Notes: generated from the sequence alone by a model not told the origin. A DNA stretch of 64,000 bases from an uncultured Micrococcaceae bacterium (GCA_947502645.1 CANNAD010000001.1:248001-312000), one strand, 5' to 3'; counted from the stretch's first letter, positions 1-9,734 are shown. Numbers and translations: made by a program.

Positions 1-2313
1 GACAATCGGCAGCGCATATATGTCTTCCCCGTCCAAACCGTCAACAAACGACCTATCAATCTTCAGCGTCGTGACAGGGAGTCGTCGCAAGTAACTCAAC
101 GAGGAATAGCCTGTCCCAAAATCGTCAACAGACAAGCCCACGCCCAGATGCCGGAAACTGGTCAACGTCTCCAGCGACCGCTCCACATCCTGCATCAGCA
201 CTGATTCGGTCATCTCAAGCTCGACGGCGGACGGATCAATACCCGCAGCCTCCACAGCCTGCGCAACCGTGCTGTATATGTCGGCGTCCTGCAGCTGTCG
301 CGCAGAAAGATTCACCGCGATTCCAAACCCATCGGCAACAGTCTCCCGCCACCGCTGGGCCTGGTGCAGCGCTTCGTTCAGAACCCATCGGCCAATAGGC
401 ACGATCAGGCCGGTTTCCTCAGCGATCGGGATAAAGACTTCAGGGCTGACCAGTCCATGTGTCGGGTGACGCCATCGAAGCAGCGCCTCAGCGCCGACGG
501 GACGCCCCGAAGCAACATCCATGATCGGCTGGTAGAAGACTTCCAGCTCGCCGCGCTCGATAACCCGTGGAAGCTCCGACCCGATGTCCAAGCGCAGCTT
601 CGCGCTGCGATGCATCTCCTCGTCGAAAACCACTGGTTCTCCGCCGCGGTTCTGCTTCGCCCGATACATGGCTGCGTCAGCATCGTGCAACAAGGAATCC
701 GCCGAGAATTCCTCGCCGGAAAGCGCGATTCCCACGCTCGCGGTCACAAAAACCTCACGCCCCAAAAGATCGAACGGCACCTCCACTGCTGCCGCGATGC
801 GCGCGGCTAGATCCACGGCTGCTTCTTCAGTAATCCGGGCGCACACAATGACGAACTCATCCCCAGCGAACCGGGCAACGAGATCATCCGGGCGGACAGC
901 GTTCCGCAGACGTTCCGCGAACTGGGCCAGAAGGCTGTCACCCGCGGCGTGACCCATACCGTCATTAATGACCTTGAACCGGTCCACATCCATGAACAGC
1001 ACAGCGACCTGAGTCCCCTGCTCCCGGGCTGCAGAAATTTCCTGTTCGATTGCAGCCAAAAGCGTGACCCTATTGGCCAGGCCAGTCAGCGGGTCCTGAA
1101 AAGCAAGTTCCTCGAGAGCCTGCTCAGTGAGTTTTCGATCGGTGATATCCACCGTTGTTTCCAAAAGCTTCAACAGGACGCCGTTGTCATCGTGTTCGGC
1201 GGTGGCCCGAGTCTGAACCCAACGCACCGCACCGTCCGGCCGCACAATCCTGTGCACAATCTCCAGTGGAGGACCGCCGTCCTCCAGATCCTGCCACAAC
1301 CGCCGCACACGCGCGCGGTCGCTTGGGTGCAGCACGCTCAACCACAGCTCTTCCGTGGGAACCAGGTTCGCGGGAAGTCCGTGAATCCGGAAGTACTCCT
1401 CGGACCACCATCGGCTCCCTGTCACCAGGTCCACCTCGACGGAGCCCACATGGGCCATTTCCTGGGCTGCAGTCAGACGATCGCGCTCGAGCTCGGCCGT
1501 CGCGCGGAGCCTCTTCAATTCAGTGACGTCCCGGGCAATCGCCGAGGTGCCGATCAGAGTGCCGCCGGCGTCATACACCGGAGAGAGTGTGAGCGACACA
1601 TCGAGGACGGAGCCATCCTTCCGGAGACCAACCACCTCACGCCCGACGACGAGACTTCCTTCGCGCAACCAGCAGCGGAGCGCTTCATCCACACCTGCCA
1701 TGCCGGGTGGGGACAGGATCGATACACTCTGGCCAACGGCTTCCTCCGCCGTGTATCCGTACATGTTGACGGCGCCCGAGTTCCAGCTCGTAATGATGCC
1801 GTTGAGATCAGCACCATTGATCGCATCGTTCGAGGACTCCACCAAAGCAGAAAGACGGCGCATTTCCGCTTCGGTCCGCTTGATGAGGGTGAGATCCGTA
1901 GCGACGTCGATGACCGCGATCAGGTCACCCTCACTGTCAAAAAGAGGGGTGATGGTGGAATAGACGGGAACTCGGTGGCCTTCCCTGTGGTTCACCCAGT
2001 GCTCGCCGGTCCAGTTCTCGCCCCGGGCGACGAACTTCATGATTGCCCGCACATCGGCGTCAGCGTCAAAGACATCGAGCTCGTCGAAAGGACAGCCCAG
2101 TACTTCCTCAGCTGTCCAGCCCAGCATGACTGCAGCAGCATCATTCCAGTACGTCACGAACCCGCTGCGGTCCACGGCCATGACCGATTGGCCCACAGCA
2201 TCCAGTACTGAGGCCTGAAAAGCAATCTTTTCCTGACCTGCGAGAACGTCCTGAGACGTCCCTGCCTCTGACGCAGGGCGCGGGCGTCCATGGCGCTGTC
2301 GTTCGGCAGTCAT
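1..2313 (-). CDS. PAS-PAS-PAS-GGDEF-EAL cyclic-di-GMP signalling protein (3' end outside window)
   Basis: Predicted cyclic-di-GMP synthase/phosphodiesterase. Reading the minus strand from 2313 gives an uninterrupted frame to base 1, so the C-terminus is cut by the window edge. Visible in order: about three PAS sensor domains (roughly residues 25-390, with PAS-type WN...GW/GY motifs), a GGDEF domain opening with DPLTGLANR, whose signature reads AGDEF near residue 483, and an EAL domain with GAEALLRWRHP near residue 607 and DDFGTGYSSL further on. AGDEF is a tolerated variant of GGDEF in some active cyclases, so both activities are possible. No membrane segment is visible, so the protein is probably a cytosolic sensor. 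The ATG at 2313 has AGGA eight bases upstream; an in-frame ATG at 2322 has no spacing to a ribosome site. It follows truA at 74 bp in the same direction. Confidence 0.9.
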   Translation of the reverse strand, partial: MTAERQRHGRPRPASEAGTSQDVLAGQEKIAFQASVLDAVGQSVMAVDRSGFVTYWNDAAAVMLGWTAEEVLGCPFDELDVFDADADVRAIMKFVARGENWTGEHWVNHREGHRVPVYSTITPLFDSEGDLIAVIDVATDLTLIKRTEAEMRRLSALVESSNDAINGADLNGIITSWNSGAVNMYGYTAEEAVGQSVSILSPPGMAGVDEALRCWLREGSLVVGREVVGLRKDGSVLDVSLTLSPVYDAGGTLIGTSAIARDVTELKRLRATAELERDRLTAAQEMAHVGSVEVDLVTGSRWWSEEYFRIHGLPANLVPTEELWLSVLHPSDRARVRRLWQDLEDGGPPLEIVHRIVRPDGAVRWVQTRATAEHDDNGVLLKLLETTVDITDRKLTEQALEELAFQDPLTGLANRVTLLAAIEQEISAAREQGTQVAVLFMDVDRFKVINDGMGHAAGDSLLAQFAERLRNAVRPDDLVARFAGDEFVIVCARITEEAAVDLAARIAAAVEVPFDLLGREVFVTASVGIALSGEEFSADSLLHDADAAMYRAKQNRGGEPVVFDEEMHRSAKLRLDIGSELPRVIERGELEVFYQPIMDVASGRPVGAEALLRWRHPTHGLVSPEVFIPIAEETGLIVPIGRWVLNEALHQAQRWRETVADGFGIAVNLSARQLQDADIYSTVAQAVEAAGIDPSAVELEMTESVLMQDVERSLETLTSFRHLGVGLSVDDFGTGYSSLSYLRRLPVTTLKIDRSFVDGLDGEDIYALPIV

Positions 2314-2387
2314 ACGCTCCATCCTAGTGAAGGTATGACAATTTGTACGGTTGCCGGGCTGTGCGCCGCCGAATAAAGAAGGATGTC

Positions 2388-3323
2388 TCAGCTCTCTATC
2401 TGGCGGCGGGCCCGGGTCTGCCCAGCCCGAAGGGCGAGCTCCTCAACAGGCGGATAAGCGATCTCCTGCAGAACGAGCGGGTGAGCCGGCGCCAGCACTG
2501 CCTTACTGGAACGTGAGCCAGATACCAGGCGCTCCCGCATCCGCCCCGGCCGGTGATCTCCAGAGCCAACAGGCAGCGCCGCGCCCACTAGGCACCGCAC
2601 CATATTGTGGCAAAAGGCATCGGCTTGAACAGTCGCGATCAGAATGCCCTCTGCGTCCCTGGAGAACTCGAAGCGCTGCAGTTCCCTGATCGTGGTGGCG
2701 CCCTCGCGTGGCTTGCAATAAGCCCTGAAATCCTGAAGTCCCAAAAGTTGCGCGGCGCCCTCGTTCATCAGGTCCTCCTGAAGCTGATCCCGGTGCCAGA
2801 GCGTCGACCCCCGCAACAGCGGATCCCTATTTTCATGCCGGTCCGCGATGCGGTACTCATAGCGCCGCCACAACGCCGAAAAACGTGCATCAAATCCGTC
2901 GGGAGCTTCTTCAACACCCAGAATGCTGATCGCGCCCGATACCTCACCGAGAATCATCGACAGCACACCCTGCAACCGTCGCCGCATGGCCTCCTCCGGT
3001 GCAATCTCTCTGCCCCGAGTCACCGCAGCCCATTCAGAGGGTGTCAGGTCGAAGTGCGCAACCTGTCCCCTGGCATGTACGCCTGCATCGGTGCGGCCAG
3101 CAACCGTCAACCGAACGGCTCGTCGAAATACGGTCGCCAGGCCCTCCTCAAGACAACCCTGTACCGTGACCAGACCAGGCTGCTTGGCCCAGCCACGGAA
3201 CGGCGAACCATCGTAGGCGATCCGTAAAAGAACCCGGACCCAGCCCGTGTCATCACCAGAACCCTCCGGAGAACGCAGAAGCCCGCCATCCCCAATGGGA
3301 ATGACGGGCTCCTGAACGTTCAC
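2388..3323 (-). CDS. truA: tRNA pseudouridine(38-40) synthase TruA
   Basis: Isomerises uridines 38-40 in the anticodon arm of tRNAs to pseudouridine. The 311-residue product has the N-terminal LRIAYDGSPFRGWAKQPG segment, the catalytic-aspartate motif GRTDAGVHARGQVAHF, and the late motif FCHNMVRCLVGA, all expected of TruA. It is slightly longer than typical (about 260-290), with a short N-terminal extension before the first beta strand; an internal start is possible. It lies 21 bp downstream of rplQ, at the distal end of the infA-rpoA-rplQ run, the usual actinobacterial position, so cotranscription is likely. Confidence 0.95.
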   Translation of the reverse strand: MNVQEPVIPIGDGGLLRSPEGSGDDTGWVRVLLRIAYDGSPFRGWAKQPGLVTVQGCLEEGLATVFRRAVRLTVAGRTDAGVHARGQVAHFDLTPSEWAAVTRGREIAPEEAMRRRLQGVLSMILGEVSGAISILGVEEAPDGFDARFSALWRRYEYRIADRHENRDPLLRGSTLWHRDQLQEDLMNEGAAQLLGLQDFRAYCKPREGATTIRELQRFEFSRDAEGILIATVQADAFCHNMVRCLVGAALPVGSGDHRPGRMRERLVSGSRSSKAVLAPAHPLVLQEIAYPPVEELALRAGQTRARRQIES

Positions 3324-3344
3324 GCGTAAAAATTCAGTGAAGAA

Positions 3345-3908
3345 CTACTTCTTCTCTGAGTCCTCTGCAGCGGCGTCCTCGGACGTGGCCTCTGCTTCAG
3401 CAGCGTCGGTGCTCTCAACGCTTTCTTCGCTCTCGGTGACCTCGGCGCCGTCAGCTGCTGCAACCGGTTCAGCTTCAGCTGCATCGCTCGTGGCGGCGCT
3501 GTTCTTGGCTGCGTTGTTGGCCTCAGCCACAACAGCCTGCTTCGGCGAAACGGGTTCCATGACGAGCTCAATAACAGCCATCGGAGCGTTGTCGCCCTTC
3601 CGGTTGCCGATCTTCGTGATGCGGGTGTAACCGCCGTCGCGATTCTCCATGGCGGAAGCGATGTCCGTGAACAACTCGTGGACAATACCCTTGTTGCTGA
3701 TCAGGGCAAGAACACGACGACGTGAGGACAGGTCTCCACGCTTCGCGAACGTCACGAGACGCTCAGCATACGGACGAAGGCGCTTGGCCTTGGTAACCGT
3801 GGTGGTGATCCGCTTGTGCTCGAACAGAGCAGCGGACAGGTTAGCGAGCATCAGGCGCTCGTGAGCCGGACCTCCTCCGAGGCGCGGACCCTTGGTGGGC
3901 GTAGGCAT
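3345..3908 (-). CDS. rplQ: 50S ribosomal protein L17 with acidic C-terminal tail
   Basis: Large-subunit protein L17. The first 120 or so residues are a normal L17 (starting [17 protein letters not shown] and carrying the RRRVLALI and [15 protein letters not shown] stretches). After residue 125 there is a 60-residue Ala/Glu/Ser-rich low-complexity tail ending in acidic repeats and KK, giving 187 residues against about 120 in most bacteria. Extended L17 tails are common in actinobacteria. The gene follows rpoA by 63 bp and precedes truA. A purine-rich ribosome site (GGAGAA) lies upstream of the ATG. Confidence 0.98.
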   Translation of the reverse strand: MPTPTKGPRLGGGPAHERLMLANLSAALFEHKRITTTVTKAKRLRPYAERLVTFAKRGDLSSRRRVLALISNKGIVHELFTDIASAMENRDGGYTRITKIGNRKGDNAPMAVIELVMEPVSPKQAVVAEANNAAKNSAATSDAAEAEPVAAADGAEVTESEESVESTDAAEAEATSEDAAAEDSEKK

Positions 3909-3971
3909 TATATTTTCTCCTCAAATGGTGCCCCACCGGCGCGGTGCACCGGGAAGCAAAATTTAGCGTGT

Positions 3972-4985
3972 TTAGAGCTCGTCGTCCGGGTAGGCGTCGT
4001 TCTCGTCGATGGCGGCGGCACGTGCCGCAAGATCGAACCCAGCCGGGGAGTCCTTCAGGGACAACCCAAGTTCAACCAGCTTCGCCTTGATCTCATCGAT
4101 GGACTTGGCACCGAAGTTCCGGATGTCCATCAGATCGGCCTCTGAACGTGCAACGAGCTCACCCACGGTGTGGATGCCCTCACGCTTGAGGCAGTTGTAG
4201 GAACGCACGGTGAGTTCCAGGTCCTCGATAGGCAACGCCATGTCAGCAGCCAGGGCTGCGTCTGTTGGCGAAGGACCAATCTCGATGCCTTCTGCTGTGG
4301 TGTTCAGCTCACGGGCGAGACCAAACAACTCAACCAGCGTAGTTCCCGCGGATGCAACTGCGTCACGAGGAGCAATGGAATCCTTGGTTTCGACGTCGAC
4401 AATGAGCTTGTCAAAGTCGGTACGCTGCTCCACACGGGTGGCTTCCACGCGGAAAGTCACCTTCAGAACCGGCGAGTAAATGGAGTCAACCGGGATGCGG
4501 CCGATCTCCGAGTCGCCAGCTTTGTTCTGTGAGGCTGAAACATAGCCACGGCCGCGCTCGATGGTCAGTTCGAGCTCGAACTTCCCCTTCGAGTTCAGGG
4601 TTGCAATGTGCAGGTCCGGGTTGTGGAACTCGACACCGGCGGGCGGTGCGATATCCGCAGCCGTGACGACTCCGGGTCCCTGCTTGCGCAGGTAGGCAAC
4701 AACGGGCTCGTCGTGCTCGGACGAAACGGCCAGGTTCTTGACGTTGAGGATGATCTCAGAGACATCTTCCTTCACACCCTGAACCGTGCTGAATTCGTGC
4801 AGCACACCGTCGATCCGGATGCTGGTAACAGCAGCGCCGGGGATCGAAGACAGCAGCGTACGACGGAGCGAGTTTCCAAGGGTGTAACCGAAGCCGGGCT
4901 CCAGCGGTTCAATGACAAACCGTGACCTGTTGTCGGCCACTACTTCTTCGGTGAGGGTGGGGCGCTGTGCAATTAGCACTGACAT
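3972..4985 (-). CDS. rpoA: DNA-directed RNA polymerase subunit alpha
   Basis: RNA polymerase alpha subunit, 337 residues, normal length. The N-terminal dimerisation domain carries the [18 protein letters not shown] motif. The C-terminal domain (about residues 255-320) has the helix-hairpin-helix segment [17 protein letters not shown] followed by [15 protein letters not shown], which contacts UP elements and regulators. It lies between rpsK and rplQ. rpsD, which accompanies rpoA in many bacteria, is absent here. The 169-bp gap to rpsK holds small inverted repeats but no clear terminator. Confidence 0.99.
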   Translation of the reverse strand: MSVLIAQRPTLTEEVVADNRSRFVIEPLEPGFGYTLGNSLRRTLLSSIPGAAVTSIRIDGVLHEFSTVQGVKEDVSEIILNVKNLAVSSEHDEPVVAYLRKQGPGVVTAADIAPPAGVEFHNPDLHIATLNSKGKFELELTIERGRGYVSASQNKAGDSEIGRIPVDSIYSPVLKVTFRVEATRVEQRTDFDKLIVDVETKDSIAPRDAVASAGTTLVELFGLARELNTTAEGIEIGPSPTDAALAADMALPIEDLELTVRSYNCLKREGIHTVGELVARSEADLMDIRNFGAKSIDEIKAKLVELGLSLKDSPAGFDLAARAAAIDENDAYPDDEL

Positions 4986-5154
4986 TTCCTTTCAGCGAGC
5001 ATCCGCTATATGACGCAACACAATTGGTGGAAACGACGATCTCGGGTGAATACCCGGACGTCCTGGAAGGCTAGTAGCCTCGAAAGGCACCCACCAACGT
5101 TCTTTCGCCCCATGATGTGGAGCAGAGGAAGTTGACGGGTGCCGACGAAGACAC

Positions 5155-5556
5155 TTAGACGCGGCGGCGCTTGGGAGGACGGCAGCCGTTGTGGGCGCTG
5201 GGGGTCACATCCTGGATGGATCCCACCTCGAGTCCCGTAGCCTGCAGCGAACGGATAGCCGTTTCGCGACCGGAACCGGGTCCCTTCACGAAAACGTCTA
5301 CCTTCCGCACGCCATGCTCCTGCGCACGCTTCGCGGCGGCTTCGGCAGCCATCTGCGCAGCGAACGGTGTTGACTTGCGTGAGCCCTTGAATCCAACCTC
5401 ACCCGAGGAAGCCCAGGAGATAACTGCTCCGTTGGGGTCCGTGATGGTCACGATGGTGTTGTTGAACGTGCTCTTGATGTGCGCCTGACCTAGCGCAATA
5501 TTCTTCTTGTCCTTGCGACGCGGTTTACGAACCGCTCCACGAGTCTTGGGGGGCAT
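5155..5556 (-). CDS. rpsK: 30S ribosomal protein S11
   Basis: Platform protein of the 30S subunit that helps form the mRNA exit channel. The 133-residue product has the basic N-terminus and the conserved [16 protein letters not shown] and [18 protein letters not shown] segments, and is full length. The ATG at 5556 is preceded by AGGAG with good spacing. It sits 108 bp downstream of rpsM and 169 bp upstream of rpoA in the infA-rpmJ-rpsM-rpsK-rpoA-rplQ order standard for high-GC Gram-positives. Confidence 0.99.
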   Translation of the reverse strand: MPPKTRGAVRKPRRKDKKNIALGQAHIKSTFNNTIVTITDPNGAVISWASSGEVGFKGSRKSTPFAAQMAAEAAAKRAQEHGVRKVDVFVKGPGSGRETAIRSLQATGLEVGSIQDVTPSAHNGCRPPKRRRV

Positions 5557-5664
5557 TACTTCTCCTACAAAGGTATGGTCCGGCGAGCCGACAAAAGGCC
5601 GCCGCTGGCGAGGGTTCCCTGAAGAGATCTACCGAGGCAGCATGCTCAGGGAGCCAGTGGTGAA

Positions 5665-6042
5665 CTAGCGAGTGGCTTTCTTCTTGCCAGCAACCGTACG
5701 CTTCGGGCCCTTGCGGGTACGGGCGTTGGTCTTGGTGCGCTGTCCATGTACGGGCATTCCGCGACGGTGACGGATACCCTGGTAGCTGCCGATCTCAACC
5801 TTGCGGCGGATATCTGCGGCTACCTCACGGCGGAGGTCACCCTCAACCTTGTAGTTGCCCTCGATGTAGTCACGAAGCTGAACCATTTCAGCATCCGTAA
5901 GGTCCTTGACCCGGGTGTGCGGGCTGATGCCCGTTTCCTGGATGACCTGTTCTGCACGGGTCTTCCCCACGCCGTAGATATAAGTAAGCGCAATAACAAC
6001 CCGCTTTTCGCGGGGAATGTCTACGCCGGCGAGACGTGCCAT
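5665..6042 (-). CDS. rpsM: 30S ribosomal protein S13
   Basis: Head protein of the small subunit that contacts P-site tRNA and the 50S bridge. The 125-residue product starts [16 protein letters not shown], includes the helix-two-turn-helix core, and ends in the basic [20 protein letters not shown] tail expected of S13. Full length, no anomalies. It is 165 bp downstream of rpmJ and 108 bp upstream of rpsK. Confidence 0.99.
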   Translation of the reverse strand: MARLAGVDIPREKRVVIALTYIYGVGKTRAEQVIQETGISPHTRVKDLTDAEMVQLRDYIEGNYKVEGDLRREVAADIRRKVEIGSYQGIRHRRGMPVHGQRTKTNARTRKGPKRTVAGKKKATR

Positions 6043-6207
6043 AGTGGCAGTCCTCCCTCTTGTTCGTAAACGGAGGTCTGAAACAGTCCATCCCGGTTGT
6101 CCCGGGCCCCGGCCTCCGTGCCGGGGGTATGCATCGCGCGTACCGATGCTGAACTGCCTATATATTGACTACGCGTGGGCTGAAACTTTCCCGTGCAGGG
6201 AAGGTGT

Positions 6208-6321
6208 CTAGCCCTGACGCTGTTTGTGGCGCACGTTGTCGCAGATCACCATGACCCGGCCGTTACGGCGGATCACTTTGCACTTTTCGCAGATCGGCTT
6301 GACGCTCGGCTGTACCTTCAT
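6208..6321 (-). CDS. rpmJ: 50S ribosomal protein L36 (zinc-ribbon type)
   Basis: Thirty-seven-residue large-subunit protein, read directly from the sequence because it is very short: it begins [19 protein letters not shown] and ends HKQRQG before TAG. The zinc ligands Cys11, Cys14, Cys27 and His32 are present, so this is the zinc-binding (C+) form of L36. It lies between infA and rpsM in the same direction. Confidence 0.98.
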   Translation of the reverse strand: MKVQPSVKPICEKCKVIRRNGRVMVICDNVRHKQRQG

Positions 6322-6391
6322 GGTCTTCCTTTGCGTATTGCTTTTTGAGCTGGCGTAACTACTCCCAACCCTGAAGCGGGCGGATGAGTCT

Positions 6392-6613
6392 TTACTTGTA
6401 GCGGTAGACGATACGGCCCCGAGTGAGGTCGTACGGGCTGAGTTCCACTACAACACGGTCCTCAGGGAGGATCCGGATGTAGTGCTGACGCATCTTTCCC
6501 GAGATGTGCGCGAGTACCATGTGTCCGTTGGTGAGCTCAACGCGAAACATCGCGTTGGGCAGCGCCTCAGTCACAGAGCCTTCGATCTCAATGACGCCGT
6601 CTTTCTTGGCCAT
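6392..6613 (-). CDS. infA: Translation initiation factor IF-1
   Basis: IF-1 binds the 30S A site during initiation. The 73-residue OB-fold protein starts [20 protein letters not shown] and ends [10 protein letters not shown], the normal length and sequence for the family. The frame stays open upstream to 6766, but the family start is the ATG at 6613, preceded by GGAGGA. It is the first gene of the infA-rpmJ-rpsM-rpsK-rpoA-rplQ-truA run; a good promoter candidate lies about 150 bp upstream. Confidence 0.98.
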   Translation of the reverse strand: MAKKDGVIEIEGSVTEALPNAMFRVELTNGHMVLAHISGKMRQHYIRILPEDRVVVELSPYDLTRGRIVYRYK

Positions 6614-6769
6614 ATCCTCCGCTAACGTCTGAGCCCTACGCAGTGTCGCGTGGGGCAATTTCAGGGTTTTTGGTTGTGTTTCCTTTGTGCCTTCAGTAGC
6701 GGACCAACCGGCCGGAGCCTGAGAGTCCAAATGGAAATTGGGCGCAAAAGTAGAGACAACCAACAAATA

Positions 6770-6798
6770 ACTCTACGTCATGGGTCGGTATATGTTAA
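6770..6798 (-). promoter_or_regulatory. Candidate promoter of the infA-rpoA operon
   Basis: On the minus strand TTAACA (6793-6798) is separated by 17 bp from TAGAGT (6770-6775), close to TTGACA and the actinobacterial TAnnnT. The predicted start near 6762 gives an approximately 150-nt leader before infA. Supported only by sequence pattern and its place in the map-infA gap. Confidence 0.55.
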
Positions 6799-6828
6799 AT
6801 CGGGTACGCTGCGTGCGCCCCGCAGGAC

Positions 6829-7656
6829 CTAGTCGAGCGGAACAGCTGTGACGCCGAGCTCTCCAAGACGTTTGGCCCCGCCGTCGTGCGCCGTGAGCAC
6901 CCAGATTCCGCCATCATGCACGGCTACTGAATGCTCCCACTGGGACGCACGCGAACGATCAGTGGTAACGACCGTCCAGTCATCGCTCAGAACAGCGGTA
7001 TCAATGGATCCGCGAACGAGCATGGGCTCGATCGCAAGGCACAGACCAGAGCGGATCTTGGGCCCACGATGGCTCGTCCGGTAATTCAGCACATCCGGCG
7101 CCTGATGCATTTCGGTGCCAATTCCATGCCCAACGTAATCCTCCAGAATGCCCAGCGCAGGACCATCCACTGAATGCACGTAATCATCGATGGCCCCGCC
7201 TACGTCGCCCACATGCGTGCCGCTTGCGAGAGCGGCGATGCCGCGCCACATTGCAGCCTCCGTGACCTCGGACAGACGAACGTCGGCCGGGTCAGCCGGG
7301 CCCACGATGACTGTGCGTGCAGAATCCGCATGCCAACCATCAATAATGCAACCACCGTCAATGGAAAGAATGTCGCCGTCCTGCAGCGTCCTCTCCCCCG
7401 GGATCCCGTGAACAACTTCCTCATTCACCGAGACGCAAATCGTTGCCGGGAACCCGTAGTATCCCAGGAAGTTCGACGTAGCGTCTGCCTGAGCCAGAAC
7501 CTTGGCGAATGCTGTATCGAGGTCACCTGTGCGGGCACCTGGAACAGCCGCGGCGACAGCCTCATCAAGCGCGTTCGCGAGGACGAGCCCTGCCTTCCGC
7601 ATCAACCGCATCTGGTCGATGGTCTTGTACTGCACTTTTGGTTGTCCAAATGCCAT
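6829..7656 (-). CDS. map: Methionine aminopeptidase, type I
   Basis: Removes the initiator methionine from nascent proteins. The 275-residue product carries the five metal ligands of the pita-bread fold: Asp in SIDGGCII, Asp in GWHADSART, His in GHGIGTEMHQ, Glu in LAIEPML and Glu in SQWEHSVAV. The frame opens further upstream (7689), but ATG 7656 begins the family-like MAFGQPKVQYKTIDQM and has AAAGGAA upstream. It lies downstream of adk, separated by a strong hairpin (7689-7721) ending 24 bp before the start region, so its expression probably depends on readthrough. Confidence 0.97.
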   Translation of the reverse strand: MAFGQPKVQYKTIDQMRLMRKAGLVLANALDEAVAAAVPGARTGDLDTAFAKVLAQADATSNFLGYYGFPATICVSVNEEVVHGIPGERTLQDGDILSIDGGCIIDGWHADSARTVIVGPADPADVRLSEVTEAAMWRGIAALASGTHVGDVGGAIDDYVHSVDGPALGILEDYVGHGIGTEMHQAPDVLNYRTSHRGPKIRSGLCLAIEPMLVRGSIDTAVLSDDWTVVTTDRSRASQWEHSVAVHDGGIWVLTAHDGGAKRLGELGVTAVPLD

Positions 7657-7680
7657 GCTGTGTTCCTTTGTTCTGGCTTG

Positions 7681-7721
7681 AAAACGCAAAGTCCCGCCCG
7701 AAGGTATTCCGGGCGGGACTT
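7681..7721 (-). terminator. Intrinsic terminator or attenuator between adk and map
   Basis: Perfect 12-bp inverted repeat (arms 7689-7700 and 7710-7721) with a 9-nt loop, followed in minus-strand transcription by TTTGCGTTTT. It lies 22 bp after the adk stop and about 25 bp before the map start codon. There is little room for a separate map promoter after it. Confidence 0.75.
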
Positions 7722-7742
7722 CAGCGAACTACATGCTCTGCC

Positions 7743-8315
7743 CTAGCGGACAGTTGAGAGAGAATCCATCACACGGTCTGTGACGTCATCGATGCCACCC
7801 AGACCATCAACCCGGGCCACGATTCCTCGCTTGTCGTACTCAGCGACCACGGCGTGGGTCTGCTCACGGTACAACTCGAGACGGTGCCGGATGACTGCCT
7901 CTGTGTCATCCGTGCGGCCGTCCAGCTCAGCGCGCTTCTTGAGCCGGCCGACCAGCTCCTCATCGTCTGCAGTCAACTGCAGAACAATGTCCAGGCGCTG
8001 ATTGTTTGCGGCCAGGATGTCATCCAGCGCCTGAACCTGCGCGGTGGTCCTCGGGTAGCCGTCCAGCAAGAATCCGTCAGCGACGTCATCCTGCAGGAGC
8101 CGGTCCCGCACCATACCGTTGGTCACGTCATCCGGAACGAAATCGCCGGCGTCGATAAATTTCTTCGCCTCCACCCCAAGGGCAGTCTGCTCTTTCACAT
8201 TGCGCCTGAAGATGTCACCGGTCGAGATGGCCACAACGCCAAGTCGCTCAGAAATACGTTCCGCCTGCGTTCCCTTGCCCGATCCGGGCGGACCGATAAT
8301 GAGCATTCTTGTCAT
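7743..8315 (-). CDS. adk: Adenylate kinase (short, LID-less form)
   Basis: Interconverts ATP + AMP and 2 ADP. The 190-residue product has the P-loop GPPGSGKGT at residues 8-16, the AMP-site STGDIFR, and DGYPRTTAQ. The LID is short and lacks the four-cysteine zinc insertion, matching the short adenylate kinases of actinobacteria (about 180-190 residues). The start overlaps the secY stop as ATGA, indicating translational coupling. map follows after a terminator-like hairpin. Confidence 0.97.
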   Translation of the reverse strand: MTRMLIIGPPGSGKGTQAERISERLGVVAISTGDIFRRNVKEQTALGVEAKKFIDAGDFVPDDVTNGMVRDRLLQDDVADGFLLDGYPRTTAQVQALDDILAANNQRLDIVLQLTADDEELVGRLKKRAELDGRTDDTEAVIRHRLELYREQTHAVVAEYDKRGIVARVDGLGGIDDVTDRVMDSLSTVR

Positions 8316-9622
8316 CGCAATAACCCTTCGTAGTGACGTTGCTGGAGTTGGGCATCAATCTGCTTCACAGTCTCAAGACCAACACCCACAATGATGAGAA
8401 TCGAGACGCCGCCGAACGGGAAGTCCTGATTCGCACCAACGAGAACGAGCGCGATCAACGGGATGAGCGAGACGATGCCAAGGTAGAGCGCGCCTGGAAG
8501 CGTGATCCGGGAAATGACGTAGTGAAGATAGTTCTCGGTCGGCTTGCCAGCACGGATACCAGGAATGAACCCGCCGTACTTCTTCATGTTGTCCGAGACT
8601 TCCTCCGGATTGAACGTGATGGCCACGTAGAAGTACGTGAAGAAGACGATCATGAGGAAGTACACGGCAGCGTAGAGAGGCTGGTCGCCGCCCGTGAGGT
8701 TGGAGTTGATCCAGTTCACCCATTCCGGCGGCGGATTGCCATCCTGCGGGACGTTGAACTGAGCGATCAAGGCGGGCAGATACAGCATTGACGCAGCGAA
8801 GATGACGGGGATAACACCAGCCATATTCACCTTGATGGGAATATACGTGCTTGTGCCACCAACAGTGCGGCGTCCGACCATCCGCTTGGCGTACTGGACC
8901 GGAACCCTGCGCTGTGACTGCTCCACAAAGATAACCAACGCGACAACCACGAGCCCGACCGCGATGACCGCGAGGAAGACGAGCCAGCCTTGGCTGTTGA
9001 GAATGGCACCGAGGGAGGACGGGAAACCGGCTGCGATGGAGATGAAGATCAGCAAGGACATGCCGTTGCCGACGCCCTTCTCGGTGACGAGCTCGCCGAA
9101 CCACATGATCAGCCCGGTACCGGCGGTGAGGGTAAGGATCAGCAGAGCGATGACGAACAGGCTGTCATCAGGGATGATCGGCACAGGGCACTGGCCAAGA
9201 AGCGTACCGGAGCGTGCAAGGGAGACCAGCGTGGTCGCGTTCAGCAGACCCAGGGCGATGGTCAGGTAACGCGTGTACTGCGTCAGCTTCGACTGCCCCT
9301 GCGCGCCCTCCTGGTGTAGTTCCTGGAAGCGCGGGATAACAACCCGGAGCAGCTGCACGATGATGCTGGCGGTGATGTACGGCATGATGCCGAGGGCAAA
9401 CACGGATACCTGCAGCAGCGCGCCGCCGCTGAAGAGGTTGACGAACTGGTAGAGGCCGCCCTCGGTATTTCCTAGCTGCAGACACTGTTGAACGTTGCCG
9501 TAGTCAACACCTGGAGCGGGAATGAACGTACCCAAGCGGTAGATCACGATTATTGCGAGCGTGAACAGCAACTTGCGTCGCAGGTCCGGCGTCCGGAAAG
9601 CCCGGCCAATTGCGCTTAGCAA
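8312..9622 (-). CDS. secY: Protein translocase subunit SecY
   Basis: Pore subunit of the Sec translocon. The 436-residue polytopic protein has about ten membrane segments, the VDYGN plug-region segment, PYITASIIVQLL in TM2, and a cytoplasmic loop with QSQRRVPVQYAKRMVGRR. I choose a TTG start at 9622 (protein MLSAIGRAFRTPDLRRK) because AGGAGG sits four bases upstream and this matches the family N-terminus; the frame also opens at 9679 without such support. The stop overlaps the adk start. A hairpin separates it from rplO. Confidence 0.97.
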   Translation of the reverse strand: MLSAIGRAFRTPDLRRKLLFTLAIIVIYRLGTFIPAPGVDYGNVQQCLQLGNTEGGLYQFVNLFSGGALLQVSVFALGIMPYITASIIVQLLRVVIPRFQELHQEGAQGQSKLTQYTRYLTIALGLLNATTLVSLARSGTLLGQCPVPIIPDDSLFVIALLILTLTAGTGLIMWFGELVTEKGVGNGMSLLIFISIAAGFPSSLGAILNSQGWLVFLAVIAVGLVVVALVIFVEQSQRRVPVQYAKRMVGRRTVGGTSTYIPIKVNMAGVIPVIFAASMLYLPALIAQFNVPQDGNPPPEWVNWINSNLTGGDQPLYAAVYFLMIVFFTYFYVAITFNPEEVSDNMKKYGGFIPGIRAGKPTENYLHYVISRITLPGALYLGIVSLIPLIALVLVGANQDFPFGGVSILIIVGVGLETVKQIDAQLQQRHYEGLLR

Positions 9623-9734
9623 GCGTCCTCCTGAAAGTTTTGGATGTTGGCTACCCAACAATTCGCACCAACCGAGCATACCGGCTGGAACCCCGCGGGA
9701 AAGAACCGGGGAACGGCATTGATGCCTTTAAGCC

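Noticed and set aside
949-2211. A 420-codon plus-strand open frame
   Set aside because: It is antisense to the PAS-GGDEF-EAL gene, which has clear domain motifs in frame; the plus frame has no recognisable domain and is a by-product of GC-rich codon use.
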